Positions 16,595 to 26,306 are shown, numbered from the stretch's first letter. The stretch: DNA of 64,000 nucleotides from Pseudidiomarina planktonica (GCF_900177775.1 NZ_FXWH01000001.1:1302001-1366000), one strand, 5' to 3'. The notes: generated by a model not told the origin, from the letters alone. A program made the numbers and translations.

Positions 16595-19500
16595 TTATTC
16601 CGGAGAGCACTTCGCCATAGTCGACTCTGACTTGTTGCGAGCATTTACGACACTAGCAACGCGTTCGTCTTTGGTCACACTTTGACGCGCTTCTACCGCG
16701 CGTGCAGACAATTGTTTTGTCTCACCCGAGGATGGCGCTGCCGTTGCTTTCGTCATTGGCGCAGACGCCATTTTCTTAGCTACGGATACGGAACCGCTGG
16801 CAGCTGCTGGCTTAGCTGCCGTTGCATCCGGCTTGGCTGCAGGAGCTGATGCTTCTTCAGTTGGTGCCGTTACCGATTCCGGCTGAGTTGCTGCTGCCGG
16901 AGCTTCAGTTGGCTGCTGAGCTTCCGCTTTGCCTGGCTCTGCCTTCACTTCGGCTTGTGCTTCGGCTGCTGGTTTCTCAGCAACTGGCGCTGCTGTTGCT
17001 GGTTCTTCTTTAGCAGCTACAGCTTCTTCTTGCGCTGGTGCCGCAGCAGCTTCTGCCGTTTCTGCAGCGCTGGTATCAGCAGTAGGGGCTGTGTCGCTAG
17101 TTTCAGCAGCTGCTGATTCATTGGCTTCAGCTTCAGCTGTTTTATCGCGCTTACGTTGTTGTCCTGCCGCACGCAAATGACGCGGTGAACGACGTGAACG
17201 ATTGCGAGTTGGTCGCTCAGCAGCTACTTCGTCTTTCGGCTCAGACTCAGTTGCAGCTTCGCTATTAGCCTCACTATCAGCTTTCGCTTCAGGTTCAACT
17301 TCTTCAGTCTTAGCTTCTGACTCGGCGTTAAGCTCAGGCTTCGGCTGCTCAGCTTGCGTTTCAGCAACTGCCGGCGCTTCAGTTTTAGCTTCTACTTTCG
17401 GTTCTTCTTTTGTTTCTTCTTGTTGAGCTACTGGCTGAGGTTGAGCCTGTTCGCTAACAGCTTCTGCTGGTGCTGATTTATTCTCTTCAGCAACCATTTC
17501 GGCAGCTGCGGCCATACGAGGGTCTAACTTACGACCACCGCTGCTCTTCGCTTTAGCTTCTGGCTTAGTCTCGGCGGCAGCTTTGGTTTCAGTGGCTGGC
17601 TCAGCGGCTTTCGCTGGAGCTGCTACATCACCGTCTTGCTGTGACTGGCGAACTGATTTGTCCAGCTTGCGACGCTGACGGCGTTGCTTCGGCTTGGCTG
17701 GTGGCTTCTCAGCTTTATTTTCAGCTTTCGCTTCCGGCTTATTCTCAGCAGCATTAGTGTCTTTAGCTGCTTGCTTCTTCGGCTCAGTTTTTGCCGTTTC
17801 AGCTTGTGCTGGCTTGCCTTGACGAGCAGCACGATCATTTTGCTGATTGTTCGCGCGTTGTTCATCATCACGACGGTTACGGTTGCCACCACGACCACGG
17901 CGATTACGGCCACGACGTTGTTGGTTACCTTGCTGGTTACCACGTTGTTGTTGACCACCACGTTGACCACGTTGTGGGCGTTGCGATGATGATTTCTTCT
18001 GTTTATCGTCATCACTACCAAACAGCGACTTCAACCATTTGCCGATACGACTTACCAGGCCAGGACCAGTTGGAGCTGTTGGTGTCGCTTTAGCAGCGGC
18101 TGCTGGTGCCGGCGCCGGGGCAGGGGTTGATGGTGCTTGTAAACCTTGCAGCGCAGGTTGCTCTAACTGTGGCTTCTCTTTGCCCAGATTCATTTCAATG
18201 CCAGCTAACTGCGGGTTCTGAATCAGTTCAAAGCTATTACCTTCGTCCACTTCGTCTGAACGCAGGCGTTTCACGTCAAAGTGTGGAGTTTCCAGGTAGT
18301 GATTTGGAATAACCAGAATAGAAACTTTATGGCGTTGTTCCATTTCATTAATGGCTTTACGCTTTTCGTTCAACAAGTAAGTAGCAACAGGTACTGGTAC
18401 CTGAGCTTGCACTTGCAGGGTATTTTCTTTCAGCGCTTCTTCTTCAATTAAGCGCAGAATAGATAGCGCTAAAGATTCGTCTGAACGAATAGTGCCCTGG
18501 CCGCTACAACGCGGACAAATGTGGTTCGCACCTTCACCTAGCGACGGACGCAGGCGCTGACGTGACATTTCTAACAAACCGAAGCGAGAAATACGGGCAA
18601 CCTGAATACGGGCGCGGTCGTGTTTCAAGCTATCGCGCAGGCGATTTTCAACTTCGCGTTGATGACGCGTTGGGGTCATATCAATAAAGTCGATAACAAC
18701 CAAGCCACCTACGTCGCGTAAACGCAACTGACGGGCAATTTCTTCGGCCGCTTCCAGGTTGGTTTGAAAGGCGGTTTCTTCAATGTCTCCGCCTTTGGTT
18801 GCCCGGGCAGAGTTAATATCAATTGAAGTTAAGGCTTCAGTTGGATCTATAACAATAGAGCCACCTGAGGGCAGGCGAACTTCACGCTGAAACGCCGATT
18901 CAATTTGGCTTTCAATTTGATAATGATTAAACAGTGGCGCATCGCTGTCATACATTTTAACGCGATTGACGAAATCAGGACGAATCAGGGCAACGTGGTC
19001 ACGTACCTGTTCGAACACTTTCTTGCTATCAATTAACACTTCGCCAATGTCACGACGTAAGTAGTCACGAATTGCGCGGAAAATAACGTTGCTTTCCTGA
19101 TGGATCAGGAAAGGTGCAGGGCGGTCTTCTGCCGCTTTGCGAATAGCTTCCCAGTGGTGCAACAGAACGTTTAAGTCCCATTCCAACTCTTCTGGTGATT
19201 TACCAACACCAGCGGTACGTACAATCAGGCCCATTTCTTTCGGAACATTCAGCTGGTTCAGGGCGTCTTTTAATTCTGTCCGCTCGTCGCCTTCAATGCG
19301 GCGGGAAATACCACCAGCACGAGGGTTGTTCGGCATTAACACTAAATAGCTGCCAGCCAGCGAGATAAAGGTAGTTAACGCAGCGCCTTTCTGGCCACGC
19401 TCTTCTTTATCTATTTGTACAATAACTTGCTGGCCTTCTTTAATAACGTCTTTAATGTTCGGACGTCCTTCAAGCGTATAGCCGGAAGGGAAGTAAGTGC

Positions 19501-19723
19501 GGGCAATTTCTTTTAGTGGCAGGAAGCCGTGGCGTTCAGCGCCGTAGTCAACAAACGCAGCCTCTAGGCTTGGTTCTATACGGGTGATTTTACCTTTGTA
19601 GATGTTTGCTTTCTTTTGCTCATGACCCGGGCTTTCAATATCCAGATCATATAACCGTTGGCCATCGACCAAAGCAACGCGCAGCTCTTCTAGCTGGGTT
19701 GCATTAATTAGCATTCTTTTCAT
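16595..19723 (-). CDS. rne: Ribonuclease E
   Basis: RNase E is the endonuclease and scaffold of the RNA degradosome, processing rRNA and tRNA and starting mRNA decay at the membrane. The 1042-residue protein begins [18 protein letters not shown], nearly as in E. coli. The catalytic half (about 1-530) has the S1 domain, the magnesium site ([13 protein letters not shown] and [10 protein letters not shown], two catalytic Asp), and the zinc link CPRCSGQG near 408. A short amphipathic stretch ([12 protein letters not shown], about 558-570) fits the membrane-binding helix. The rest is low-complexity: an Arg/Gln/Gly-rich RNA-binding part (about 575-640), Ala/Glu/Pro/Lys repeats, a second Arg-rich box [17 protein letters not shown] near 850, and an [10 protein letters not shown] segment near 990 like the conserved C-terminal E. 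coli motif. Confidence 0.97.
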   Translation of the reverse strand: MKRMLINATQLEELRVALVDGQRLYDLDIESPGHEQKKANIYKGKITRIEPSLEAAFVDYGAERHGFLPLKEIARTYFPSGYTLEGRPNIKDVIKEGQQVIVQIDKEERGQKGAALTTFISLAGSYLVLMPNNPRAGGISRRIEGDERTELKDALNQLNVPKEMGLIVRTAGVGKSPEELEWDLNVLLHHWEAIRKAAEDRPAPFLIHQESNVIFRAIRDYLRRDIGEVLIDSKKVFEQVRDHVALIRPDFVNRVKMYDSDAPLFNHYQIESQIESAFQREVRLPSGGSIVIDPTEALTSIDINSARATKGGDIEETAFQTNLEAAEEIARQLRLRDVGGLVVIDFIDMTPTRHQREVENRLRDSLKHDRARIQVARISRFGLLEMSRQRLRPSLGEGANHICPRCSGQGTIRSDESLALSILRLIEEEALKENTLQVQAQVPVPVATYLLNEKRKAINEMEQRHKVSILVIPNHYLETPHFDVKRLRSDEVDEGNSFELIQNPQLAGIEMNLGKEKPQLEQPALQGLQAPSTPAPAPAPAAAAKATPTAPTGPGLVSRIGKWLKSLFGSDDDKQKKSSSQRPQRGQRGGQQQRGNQQGNQQRRGRNRRGRGGNRNRRDDEQRANNQQNDRAARQGKPAQAETAKTEPKKQAAKDTNAAENKPEAKAENKAEKPPAKPKQRRQRRKLDKSVRQSQQDGDVAAPAKAAEPATETKAAAETKPEAKAKSSGGRKLDPRMAAAAEMVAEENKSAPAEAVSEQAQPQPVAQQEETKEEPKVEAKTEAPAVAETQAEQPKPELNAESEAKTEEVEPEAKADSEANSEAATESEPKDEVAAERPTRNRSRRSPRHLRAAGQQRKRDKTAEAEANESAAAETSDTAPTADTSAAETAEAAAAPAQEEAVAAKEEPATAAPVAEKPAAEAQAEVKAEPGKAEAQQPTEAPAAATQPESVTAPTEEASAPAAKPDATAAKPAAASGSVSVAKKMASAPMTKATAAPSSGETKQLSARAVEARQSVTKDERVASVVNARNKSESTMAKCSPE

Positions 19724-20060
19724 TGTTGTGACTCGTTATTTTGTCAGCCACAACCTGACACGACGGTACTAATACCGGGCTCGCAAATTCGAATTCGTCA
19801 TTGTTTATTGGCCAGCATCTGCTGCGTGACCAGTAACCCGTCATCTCGACGTGTTACGTTCAATTGGTTACCAAGCCGAACTTCGCTTGCGTTTCGTGCC
19901 ATGTTGTCGCTTTGGCTTAATTAGCGACCTGAACAAACTCGCATACAACAGTTTTCTTCCGAACTTTTCCGTGCCATCAGGATCTCGATGTTTGTTCATC
20001 GTACCCTGACGTGGACATGTCGGGTTGTTGTGCAGTATTCAGGTCACACGAAAAATAGTG
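19724..20060 (-). promoter_or_regulatory. Long rne 5' leader (rne5-like autoregulatory element)
   Basis: The 538-bp gap between rne and rluC holds no convincing gene. Close to the rne start, the reverse strand can form hairpins: gtcag with ctgac (19743-19747, 19755-19759) and cggta with taccg (19764-19768, 19773-19777), and further structure around 19800-19860. In E. coli, hairpins in a ~360-nt rne leader let RNase E cut its own mRNA. A possible promoter is a TTGCGG / ATAACA pair on the reverse strand near 20060-20085, giving a leader of similar length. Extent and promoter are uncertain; the element itself is inferred from position, hairpins and the absence of other content. Confidence 0.5.
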
Positions 20061-20245
20061 TTATGAGTTGCGCGTCTATCGCCGCAACGCTGCATTTCTA
20101 CTGCAATCACTCCGTAATTAAGGACTTAGCTTTAATGTTTGTTAATAACAAACAGTATGCCTTTTACGGTATTTGACACGGAATTATCCCATATAAATCA
20201 AGCTAAATACAAGCAGCAATTTCTGCTTTCGCTAACAACGAATAA

Positions 20246-20254
20246 TGCTAGAAT
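20246..20254 (+). promoter_or_regulatory. Extended -10 element directly before rluC
   Basis: TGC-TAGAAT (20246-20254) is an extended -10 motif that ends seven bases before the rluC ATG and is followed by a GC-rich discriminator (gcgcgcc). Transcription would start about one base before the start codon. A consensus TTGACA at 20173-20178 lies too far for this -10 and has no good partner of its own. Confidence 0.45.
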
Positions 20255-20261
20255 GCGCGCC

Positions 20262-21209
20262 ATGAGTGAAGAGCAACAAAAAGTCACCTGGCAGACTGTT
20301 GACGCAGAGTATGCGGGCCAGCGAATTGATAACTTTCTTTTAGCGCGTTTAAAGGGTGTACCTAAGTCATTGGTTTACCGGATTCTGCGCAAGGGAGAGG
20401 TGCGCGTGAACAAAAAACGCGCCAAGCCCGACTATAAATTACAAGCGGGTGATTTAGTACGCATTCCGCCAGTGCGGGTGACCACAGCAACGCCGTTGCC
20501 TTCCGCTAAGTTAGATAGCGTGCAGCAACTCGAAGCACAAGTACTGTACGAAGACGACGTACTGCTGGTGTTGAATAAGCCTGCTGGTATGGCTGTGCAT
20601 GGTGGCTCCGGGTTACAGTTTGGCTTAATTGAAAGCTTACGGGCGCTGCGTCCTGACGCGAAGCACCTGGAACTGGTGCATCGCCTGGATCGGGAAACCA
20701 GCGGCTGCATTCTGATTTCAAAGCGGCGTTCTGCACTTCGCGACCTGCACGAGCAGTTGCGCGAAAAGAAAATGGATAAGCAGTATTACGCGCTGGTGCG
20801 TGGCCAGTGGCAGCAACATGTCAGTATGGTGGCTGCACCTTTATTAAAGAACACGCTGAAGTCTGGTGAGCGGGTGGTACGCGTTGATGCAGCAGGGAAG
20901 GAGTCGCAAACACGTTTTCGTATCAGCGAGCGCTTTGCCGACTGCACCTTAGTAGAGGCTTCGCCGGTTACCGGACGAACCCATCAGATTCGCGTGCATG
21001 CACTGCATGCCGGGCATCCTATTGCTTACGACTCCAAGTACGGTGATCAAGCCTTTGATGAGAAGCTAAGCGGATCCGGCTTACAGCGTTTGTTTCTGCA
21101 TGCGCATCAGTTACGCTTCCAGCATCCGCAAACGGGTGCTACCGTAACTGTGAACGCACCTATGGACAAAGCGTTAAAGCAAACCCTGAAATACTTACGA
21201 GGGCTGTAA
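20262..21209 (+). CDS. rluC: 23S rRNA pseudouridine synthase RluC
   Basis: RluC makes pseudouridine at 955, 2504 and 2580 (E. coli numbering) of 23S rRNA. From this ATG the protein is 315 residues: an S4 RNA-binding domain ([20 protein letters not shown] and [19 protein letters not shown], about 15-65) followed by the RluA-type catalytic domain with the active Asp in [14 protein letters not shown] (about 145). [17 protein letters not shown] is also intact. An upstream in-frame extension of 41 codons is AT-rich and unlike the family. No Shine-Dalgarno precedes the ATG. It is divergent from rne, as in E. coli, and its stop overlaps the next start (TAATG). Confidence 0.94.
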   Translation: MSEEQQKVTWQTVDAEYAGQRIDNFLLARLKGVPKSLVYRILRKGEVRVNKKRAKPDYKLQAGDLVRIPPVRVTTATPLPSAKLDSVQQLEAQVLYEDDVLLVLNKPAGMAVHGGSGLQFGLIESLRALRPDAKHLELVHRLDRETSGCILISKRRSALRDLHEQLREKKMDKQYYALVRGQWQQHVSMVAAPLLKNTLKSGERVVRVDAAGKESQTRFRISERFADCTLVEASPVTGRTHQIRVHALHAGHPIAYDSKYGDQAFDEKLSGSGLQRLFLHAHQLRFQHPQTGATVTVNAPMDKALKQTLKYLRGL

Positions 21210-21862
21210 TGGGCAAAGCACCTGAGTTGATTATATTTGACTGGGACGGAACCTTAATGGATTCCGTTGGGCGAATTGTATCCTCCATGCAAAACAGTGC
21301 CACGGCGGTAGGTTTACCCGTACCGGAAGCCCATGCAGTTCGGGATATTATTGGTTTGAGTTTACAACCGGCAATCACCCGACTGTTCGGGGAACTACCG
21401 GCCGATTCGCTGAACGGCTTTCTGGAACAATATCGGCGTGAATACGTTGAGTTAAACCCAACTCCAACCCCATTTTTTGCCAATAGCCTAACGACTTTAG
21501 GGTTGTTGCGTAACAACGGCCATAAGCTGGCGGTGGCTACCGGTAAAATGCGCCGGGGGCTGGATCGCATTTGGCTCGAAACCGAAACCGGGCATTACTT
21601 TGATAGTTCCCGTTGTGCCGATGAGAGCGAGTCTAAGCCAAGCCCGCAAATGCTACTGGACTTACTGGACGAGTTTCAGTTAAGCCCGGATCAGGCGGTT
21701 ATGGTGGGCGACTCTATTTACGACATGCAAATGGCCGCGGCTATTGATATGCCTCGCATTGGAGTGAGTTACGGCGTGCATTCGGCGGAGCAGTTAGCTC
21801 AGCACCAACCACTGGCTGTGATTGATGATGTGGCTGATGTTCAGCACTGGCTGTATAAATAG
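21209..21862 (+). CDS. HAD-family phosphatase of unknown substrate
   Basis: A 217-residue haloacid dehalogenase hydrolase with IFDWDGTLMDSVGRI (nucleophile and acid/base Asp), VATGKMRRGLD as motif II, a lysine in ESKPSPQML (motif III) and MVGDSIYDMQMAAAID (motif IV). The helical cap between residues about 18 and 85 is of the beta-phosphoglucomutase/phosphoglycolate type. Tryptophan in the DWDGT motif is typical of the YqaB/Gph-like group linked to rluC in pseudomonads and vibrios. The start overlaps the rluC stop and maf follows 12 bp later, so it travels with rRNA modification and nucleotide housecleaning genes. Its substrate cannot be told from sequence. Confidence 0.85.
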   Translation: MGKAPELIIFDWDGTLMDSVGRIVSSMQNSATAVGLPVPEAHAVRDIIGLSLQPAITRLFGELPADSLNGFLEQYRREYVELNPTPTPFFANSLTTLGLLRNNGHKLAVATGKMRRGLDRIWLETETGHYFDSSRCADESESKPSPQMLLDLLDEFQLSPDQAVMVGDSIYDMQMAAAIDMPRIGVSYGVHSAEQLAQHQPLAVIDDVADVQHWLYK

Positions 21863-21874
21863 AAGGGGCGCCGC

Positions 21875-22501
21875 ATGAGCAATTATAAAATCGTACTGGC
21901 CTCAACGTCGCCGTTCCGCCGCCAGTTACTGGAACAAACCGGCCTTACCTTTAGTGCCATTGCTCCTGAAGTTGACGAAACTCCGGTAGCAGACGAAAGC
22001 GCGACTGAGTTAGTAGAGCGGCTGGCGAAAGCAAAAGCCTGCGCGGTAGCAGAGCAGTTTAAGGATAACACCCAGGCCTTGGTGATTGGTTCCGATCAGG
22101 TTGCTGTGGTCAATGGCAGTATTGTCGGCAAGCCGCACACGCACGAAAAGGCCGTGGCGCAATTAACTGCAGCGTCAGGCCAGGCTGTTACCTTTTATAC
22201 CGGGCTGGCAGTTGCCGCGGTAACTAAAGGTACAATAAGTGTAGAAAGTTGCGTTGAGACCTTCGAAGTGGTGTTCCGCAACTTAACGGCTGAAGAAATA
22301 GAAGGGTACTTACGCAAAGAACAGCCGTACCAATGTGCTGGTAGTTTTAAGAGCGAGGCGCTTGGTATTACGTTGTTTTCAGCATTACGCGGGAACGACC
22401 CCAATGCCTTAGTTGGTTTGCCGGTGATTCGATTGCTGGAAATGCTGCGGGTGTATGGCGTTAACCCGCTGTTAGATACAAGTGCAGATACAGGCGCTTA
22501 A
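21875..22501 (+). CDS. maf: Maf-family nucleotide pyrophosphatase (YceF type)
   Basis: Maf proteins hydrolyse non-canonical nucleoside triphosphates; the YceF group acts on 7-methyl-GTP. The 208-residue protein has the start IVLASTSPFRRQLLEQ with the phosphate-binding Ser/Arg residues, VDETP, GSDQV and the KPHT segment, and GSFKSEALG towards the C-terminus. As in E. coli, it lies next to yceD-rpmF-plsX, and rluC is nearby. GAAGGGG precedes the ATG. Assignment to the 7-methyl-GTP subfamily is from neighbourhood. Confidence 0.9.
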   Translation: MSNYKIVLASTSPFRRQLLEQTGLTFSAIAPEVDETPVADESATELVERLAKAKACAVAEQFKDNTQALVIGSDQVAVVNGSIVGKPHTHEKAVAQLTAASGQAVTFYTGLAVAAVTKGTISVESCVETFEVVFRNLTAEEIEGYLRKEQPYQCAGSFKSEALGITLFSALRGNDPNALVGLPVIRLLEMLRVYGVNPLLDTSADTGA

Positions 22502-22548
22502 TCGTTAAAAGAATCGTGGTTTCAATGGGTAGAATTCCTTGAAATCAC

Positions 22549-22577
22549 TTGTGTTTCACCATTCAATCCAGTAAGAT
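22549..22577 (+). promoter_or_regulatory. Promoter of yceD-rpmF-fatty acid genes
   Basis: TTGTGT (22549-22554) and TAAGAT (22572-22577) are 17 bp apart. The -10 is followed by tcgcgcgct and then the yceD ATG, so the transcript would begin about three bases before the start codon. The GC-rich discriminator is of the type known to make promoters sensitive to ppGpp and DksA. Confidence 0.55.
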
Positions 22578-22586
22578 TCGCGCGCT

Positions 22587-23111
22587 ATGGAAAAGGTTCG
22601 AGTACCGGTAACGGTCGATCCGGTTAAAAGTTCCGGGAAACAATTAAGTTATGATGGCGTCGTTCCGGCAGGTTCGCTGGTGCGATTGCAGGAGCTGCTG
22701 TTAGAACCCTGCGCGGATGTTGACGTGCAGCTGCAGTTCGATGTAGATGAGCAAAACATCAAATACATTGAAGGCAAAGCTGAAGTCGCCACCGTGGTTG
22801 CTTGTGAACGTTGCAACGAAGCCATGTCAATTGTGCTTCAGACTGAATTTAAGTATGCACCTATTACCAAGCGACAAAAAGCAGACGAGTTACCAAGCGA
22901 CTACGAAGCTGTAGAACTTGATGAACTCGGCGAAGTAAACCTACATCGTATGGTGGAAGACGAACTTATACTGGCCATGCCAGTCGTTGTGAAGCACGAT
23001 GATAAAGATTGTTCGATTGATAGTAATGCCATGAGCTGGGGGAAGATTGATGATTCCCCGGAGCCAAGCGAGAATCCTTTCGCGGTGTTACAAAAATTAA
23101 AGCGCAAATAA
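22587..23111 (+). CDS. yceD: YceD family protein (DUF177), large ribosomal subunit assembly
   Basis: A 174-residue DUF177 protein that starts MEKVRVPVTVDPVKSSGK like E. coli YceD. Family features seen: a central CERCNEAM Cys pair, the acidic segment ELDELGEVNLHRMVEDELILAMPVV, and a C-terminal NPFAVLQKLKRK. In plants and bacteria the family is tied to 23S rRNA processing or accumulation, and the gene is almost always paired with rpmF (L32), as here, 19 bp upstream. The exact molecular role is not settled. No Shine-Dalgarno precedes the start, which almost touches a -10 element. Confidence 0.92.
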   Translation: MEKVRVPVTVDPVKSSGKQLSYDGVVPAGSLVRLQELLLEPCADVDVQLQFDVDEQNIKYIEGKAEVATVVACERCNEAMSIVLQTEFKYAPITKRQKADELPSDYEAVELDELGEVNLHRMVEDELILAMPVVVKHDDKDCSIDSNAMSWGKIDDSPEPSENPFAVLQKLKRK

Positions 23112-23130
23112 ACTTAGGAGATAGCGTAAA

Positions 23131-23301
23131 ATGGCTGTACAAAAGAGTAAGAAAAGTCGTTCAAAACGCGACATGCGTCGTTCACACGATGCGCTGAGCG
23201 GCCCTACACTGTCGGTTGATTCTACCTCTGGTGAAACGCATCGTCGTCACCACGTAACTGCCGATGGTTTTTATAAAGGCCGTAAAGTAGTCGGTAACTA
23301 A
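23131..23301 (+). CDS. rpmF: 50S ribosomal protein L32
   Basis: A 56-residue basic protein, [19 protein letters not shown] at its start and [11 protein letters not shown] at its end, that matches L32 over its whole length. It lacks the zinc-binding Cys pairs seen in some L32 versions. AGGAG lies 11 nt before the ATG. It sits between yceD and plsX, the normal gammaproteobacterial position that links ribosome production to membrane lipid synthesis. Confidence 0.96.
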   Translation: MAVQKSKKSRSKRDMRRSHDALSGPTLSVDSTSGETHRRHHVTADGFYKGRKVVGN

Positions 23302-23317
23302 GCGAGTCTAGTCAGGT

Positions 23318-24349
23318 ATGGCTATGGCCGACCTAACACTAGCACTTGATGCAATGGGGGGCGATTCAGGCCCCTCAGTTGTAGTTGGCGCACTCTCACG
23401 TGCGCTTGACGCGTTTCCGAAAGTAAAGTTTGTGCTGGTAGGCGAGCAACAAGAGTTGCAAGCGCTGCTAAACCAGCACAACTTAAACGAACATCCTCGT
23501 GTTCGTATTCAACATGCCAGCCAAACCGTTACCATGACGGACAAGCCTGGTTATTCACTACGTGCTAAACCTGATTCTTCCATGCGAGTAGCCTTAGATC
23601 TATTGGCTGAGGGAAGTGTGTCTGCGTGCGTCAGTGCCGGTAATACCGGTGCCTTAATGACCACTGCCTATTTCACTTTGAAAACTTTGCCCGGCGTGCT
23701 CCGGCCAGCATTAATGTCTGCCTTGCCGAATAACAACGGTGGGCATGGGCTAATTCTGGATTTGGGTGCCAACCCGGTGTGTGATTCAGATACCTTATTC
23801 CAGTTCGGTGTTATGGGTGCTGTGGCAGCTGAAGCCAGGCAGTTAGGTAAGCGCCCGCGCGTAGCATTGCTGAACATGGGTGAAGAAGACATTAAAGGCA
23901 ACGATGCCGTAAAAGGCGCAGCGCAACTGTTCCAACAGTCGCCCCATATTAATTACATTGGTTTTATTGAAGGGGATGACCTGTTCAGCGGCAAGGCCGA
24001 TGTGATTGTTTGTGACGGCTTTGTTGGCAATGTTGCGCTGAAAAGTTGTGAAGGTTTAGCTGAACTATTATTGAACAATATTCGCCAGAGTATTGCCAAG
24101 CATTGGGCCTCTCGGTTGTTTGCGAAACTTTTCTACCGTCGCTTGAGTCAAAGCTGGGAATGGCTGAAGCCCGACCACTACAATGGCGCTAGTCTGGTAG
24201 GATTGCGTGGCGTAGTAATAAAAAGCCACGGTGACGCCAACGAAAGAGCCTTTTTTAGTGCAATTGAACAGGCTGTCATTGAGGCTCAGGAAGACCTCCC
24301 GTCGCGTATCCGCGACCGGGTTGAAACTGTCTTACTTGAACAACAATAA
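23318..24349 (+). CDS. plsX: Phosphate acyltransferase PlsX
   Basis: PlsX converts acyl-ACP and phosphate to acyl-phosphate, the acyl donor for PlsY in phospholipid synthesis; it acts at the inner face of the membrane. The 343-residue protein carries LALDAMGGDSGPSVVV at the N-terminus, SAGNTGALMTTAYF near 108, LILDLGANP near 145, and VCDGFVGNVALK near 232, all hallmark segments. The ATG is chosen because the family start follows at once; an ATG two codons later is possible. It opens a run of fatty acid genes in the classic order plsX-fabH-fabD-fabG-acpP. Confidence 0.96.
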   Translation: MAMADLTLALDAMGGDSGPSVVVGALSRALDAFPKVKFVLVGEQQELQALLNQHNLNEHPRVRIQHASQTVTMTDKPGYSLRAKPDSSMRVALDLLAEGSVSACVSAGNTGALMTTAYFTLKTLPGVLRPALMSALPNNNGGHGLILDLGANPVCDSDTLFQFGVMGAVAAEARQLGKRPRVALLNMGEEDIKGNDAVKGAAQLFQQSPHINYIGFIEGDDLFSGKADVIVCDGFVGNVALKSCEGLAELLLNNIRQSIAKHWASRLFAKLFYRRLSQSWEWLKPDHYNGASLVGLRGVVIKSHGDANERAFFSAIEQAVIEAQEDLPSRIRDRVETVLLEQQ

Positions 24350-24358
24350 GCGATTGCC

Positions 24359-25318
24359 ATGTATTCAAAAATTGCTGGAACGGGGCATTATTTGCCGCCG
24401 CAACGGCTGACTAATAAAGACCTGGAACAACGAGTTGAAACCTCTCACGACTGGATTGTCGAGCGCACCGGTATTCATGAACGGCGTTTGGCTGGTACCG
24501 GTGAAACCGTGGTTACCATGGCCGAAGCGGCAGCTCAGCAAGCACTAGAAGCGGCCGGCCTTAGTGCGCAAGACATTGATATGATAGTGATGGCCACCAC
24601 CTCGGCCGAACAAGCCTTTCCTAGCGCAGCCTGTCAACTGCAAAGCAAACTTGGTGTTACCAATATTCCTGCCTTTGATGTAGCAGCAGCATGCTCCGGC
24701 TTTATTTTCGCCATGAGCGTTGCTGATCAGTACATTCGTAACGGCCAATGTAAAAATATTCTGGTGGTTGGCGCTGATGTTCTGGCTCGGTTGTGTCACC
24801 CGGAAGACCGTAACACACTGGTTTTATTTGGTGATGGCGCCGGCGCGGTCGTGCTAAGTGCAAGCGAAGAGCCGGGCGTTATGTCTACCCACTTACACAG
24901 TGCCGGCGAATTTGGCCACTTACTTGGTGCGGGTATGCCCCAACGTGGTTTAGAAGCCTCAGTGCACGAAGCCTGGATGTTTATGAAGGGTAATGAGGTG
25001 TTCAAAGTTGCGGTCAGTAAGTTGAGCTCACTGGTTACCGATACTTTGGCCGCAAATAAGTTGTCGGCGGATGACTTAGACTGGTTAATTCCGCATCAGG
25101 CTAACTTACGTATTATTAAAGCAACGGCAAAAAAATTGAAAATGTCGATGGATCAGGTGGTCATTACGCTGGATTACACTGGCAATACTTCGGCTGCATC
25201 TGTTCCTATCGCCCTGGATGTGGCGGTGCGCGATGGTCGCATTAAGCCCGGTCAGACGTTATTATTAGAAGCCTTTGGTGGCGGTTTTGCCTGGGGCTCG
25301 GCGCTGGTTAAGTATTAA
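24359..25318 (+). CDS. fabH: 3-oxoacyl-ACP synthase III (FabH)
   Basis: FabH condenses acetyl-CoA with malonyl-ACP to start each fatty acid. The 319-residue thiolase-fold protein has the catalytic triad: Cys in [10 protein letters not shown] (about 113), His in IPHQANLRI (about 246) and Asn in [10 protein letters not shown] (about 276). TGIHERRLA near 35 and the C-terminal [17 protein letters not shown] are also typical. It starts nine bases after plsX. Confidence 0.97.
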   Translation: MYSKIAGTGHYLPPQRLTNKDLEQRVETSHDWIVERTGIHERRLAGTGETVVTMAEAAAQQALEAAGLSAQDIDMIVMATTSAEQAFPSAACQLQSKLGVTNIPAFDVAAACSGFIFAMSVADQYIRNGQCKNILVVGADVLARLCHPEDRNTLVLFGDGAGAVVLSASEEPGVMSTHLHSAGEFGHLLGAGMPQRGLEASVHEAWMFMKGNEVFKVAVSKLSSLVTDTLAANKLSADDLDWLIPHQANLRIIKATAKKLKMSMDQVVITLDYTGNTSAASVPIALDVAVRDGRIKPGQTLLLEAFGGGFAWGSALVKY

Positions 25319-25346
25319 AATTAACAAGATAAAGGATACATCTGTT

Positions 25347-26273
25347 ATGAGTACAGCTTATTTATTTCCGGGACAAGGCTCACAAAGTGTGGGCATGTTG
25401 GCCGATGTTGCAAGTGAATTTAGTAGTATTGAACAGCGTTATAAAGAGGCCAGTGATGCATTAGGCTTCGATTTATGGAAGCTGGTACAGCAGGGCCCTG
25501 ACGAAGAGTTAAATCAAACGCATAACACCCAACCGGCCTTGTTAACCGCCAGCGTGGCGTTGTACGACGTTGCTAAAGAGCAAGGCCTGGTAACACCTAA
25601 GTTTATGGCCGGTCATAGTTTGGGTGAGTATTCGGCGTTAGTAGCCGCCGGGGCATTAAACTTTGCCGATGCAGTGAAGCTGGTAGCATTGCGCGGTGAG
25701 TACATGCAACAGGCCGTACCTGCGGGTAAAGGTGCTATGGCCGCGGTTATCGGGCTGGACGACGACAAAGTTGCCAAAGCCTGTAAAGAGGCTGCTGAAG
25801 GTCAAATTGTGGCGCCGGTGAACTATAACTCACCAGGGCAGGTGGTTATTGCAGGAGAAAAGCTGGCGGTAGAGCGTGCAGCAGAAGCCTGTCGGCAAGC
25901 CGGTGCTAAGCGCGTGTTACCATTGCCAGTTAGCGTACCGTCGCATTGTGAATTAATGCGCCCGGCCGCAGAGCAGTTACAGGAAGCCTTGGCCAACGTT
26001 GAATTGAAACAGCCACAAACACCAGTGATTAATAACGTGGATGTTACCAATGCTGATTCTGTTGATGCTATTCGCGACGCTCTGGTACGCCAGCTATACT
26101 CACCAGTGCGCTGGACCGAAACTATTAACTACCTTGCCCAGCAGGGTGTTGAACAAGCTTATGAAGTGGGACCAGGTAAAGTACTGTCCGGCTTGAATAA
26201 ACGAATTGTTAAAACCATGAATTGCGACGCTTTGAATACAGTTGATGCATTCAGAGATGCTGCCAAGCAGTAA
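25347..26273 (+). CDS. fabD: Malonyl-CoA:ACP transacylase (FabD)
   Basis: FabD loads malonate from CoA onto ACP. From the ATG with AAAGGA 10 nt upstream the protein is 308 residues and begins STAYLFPGQGSQSVGML (after Met). The active serine lies in AGHSLGEYSAL (about 92), with the supporting Arg in LVALRGEYMQ and the catalytic His in PVSVPSHCELM near 200. A longer frame reaching back into fabH has no family similarity before this start. Confidence 0.97.
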   Translation: MSTAYLFPGQGSQSVGMLADVASEFSSIEQRYKEASDALGFDLWKLVQQGPDEELNQTHNTQPALLTASVALYDVAKEQGLVTPKFMAGHSLGEYSALVAAGALNFADAVKLVALRGEYMQQAVPAGKGAMAAVIGLDDDKVAKACKEAAEGQIVAPVNYNSPGQVVIAGEKLAVERAAEACRQAGAKRVLPLPVSVPSHCELMRPAAEQLQEALANVELKQPQTPVINNVDVTNADSVDAIRDALVRQLYSPVRWTETINYLAQQGVEQAYEVGPGKVLSGLNKRIVKTMNCDALNTVDAFRDAAKQ

Positions 26274-26306
26274 ATACTCCACGAAGGAAAGTGAGGAACT
26301 TAGCGA

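Noticed and set aside
16820-17430. Forward-strand Ser/Ala/Leu-rich frames opposite the rne tail
   Set aside because: They are the complement of the low-complexity Ala/Glu/Lys/Pro coding region and have no start signals.
20139-20261. 41-codon N-terminal extension of rluC
   Set aside because: AT-rich, unlike RluC, and includes the TTGACA and -10 elements; the ATG at 20262 gives the family start.
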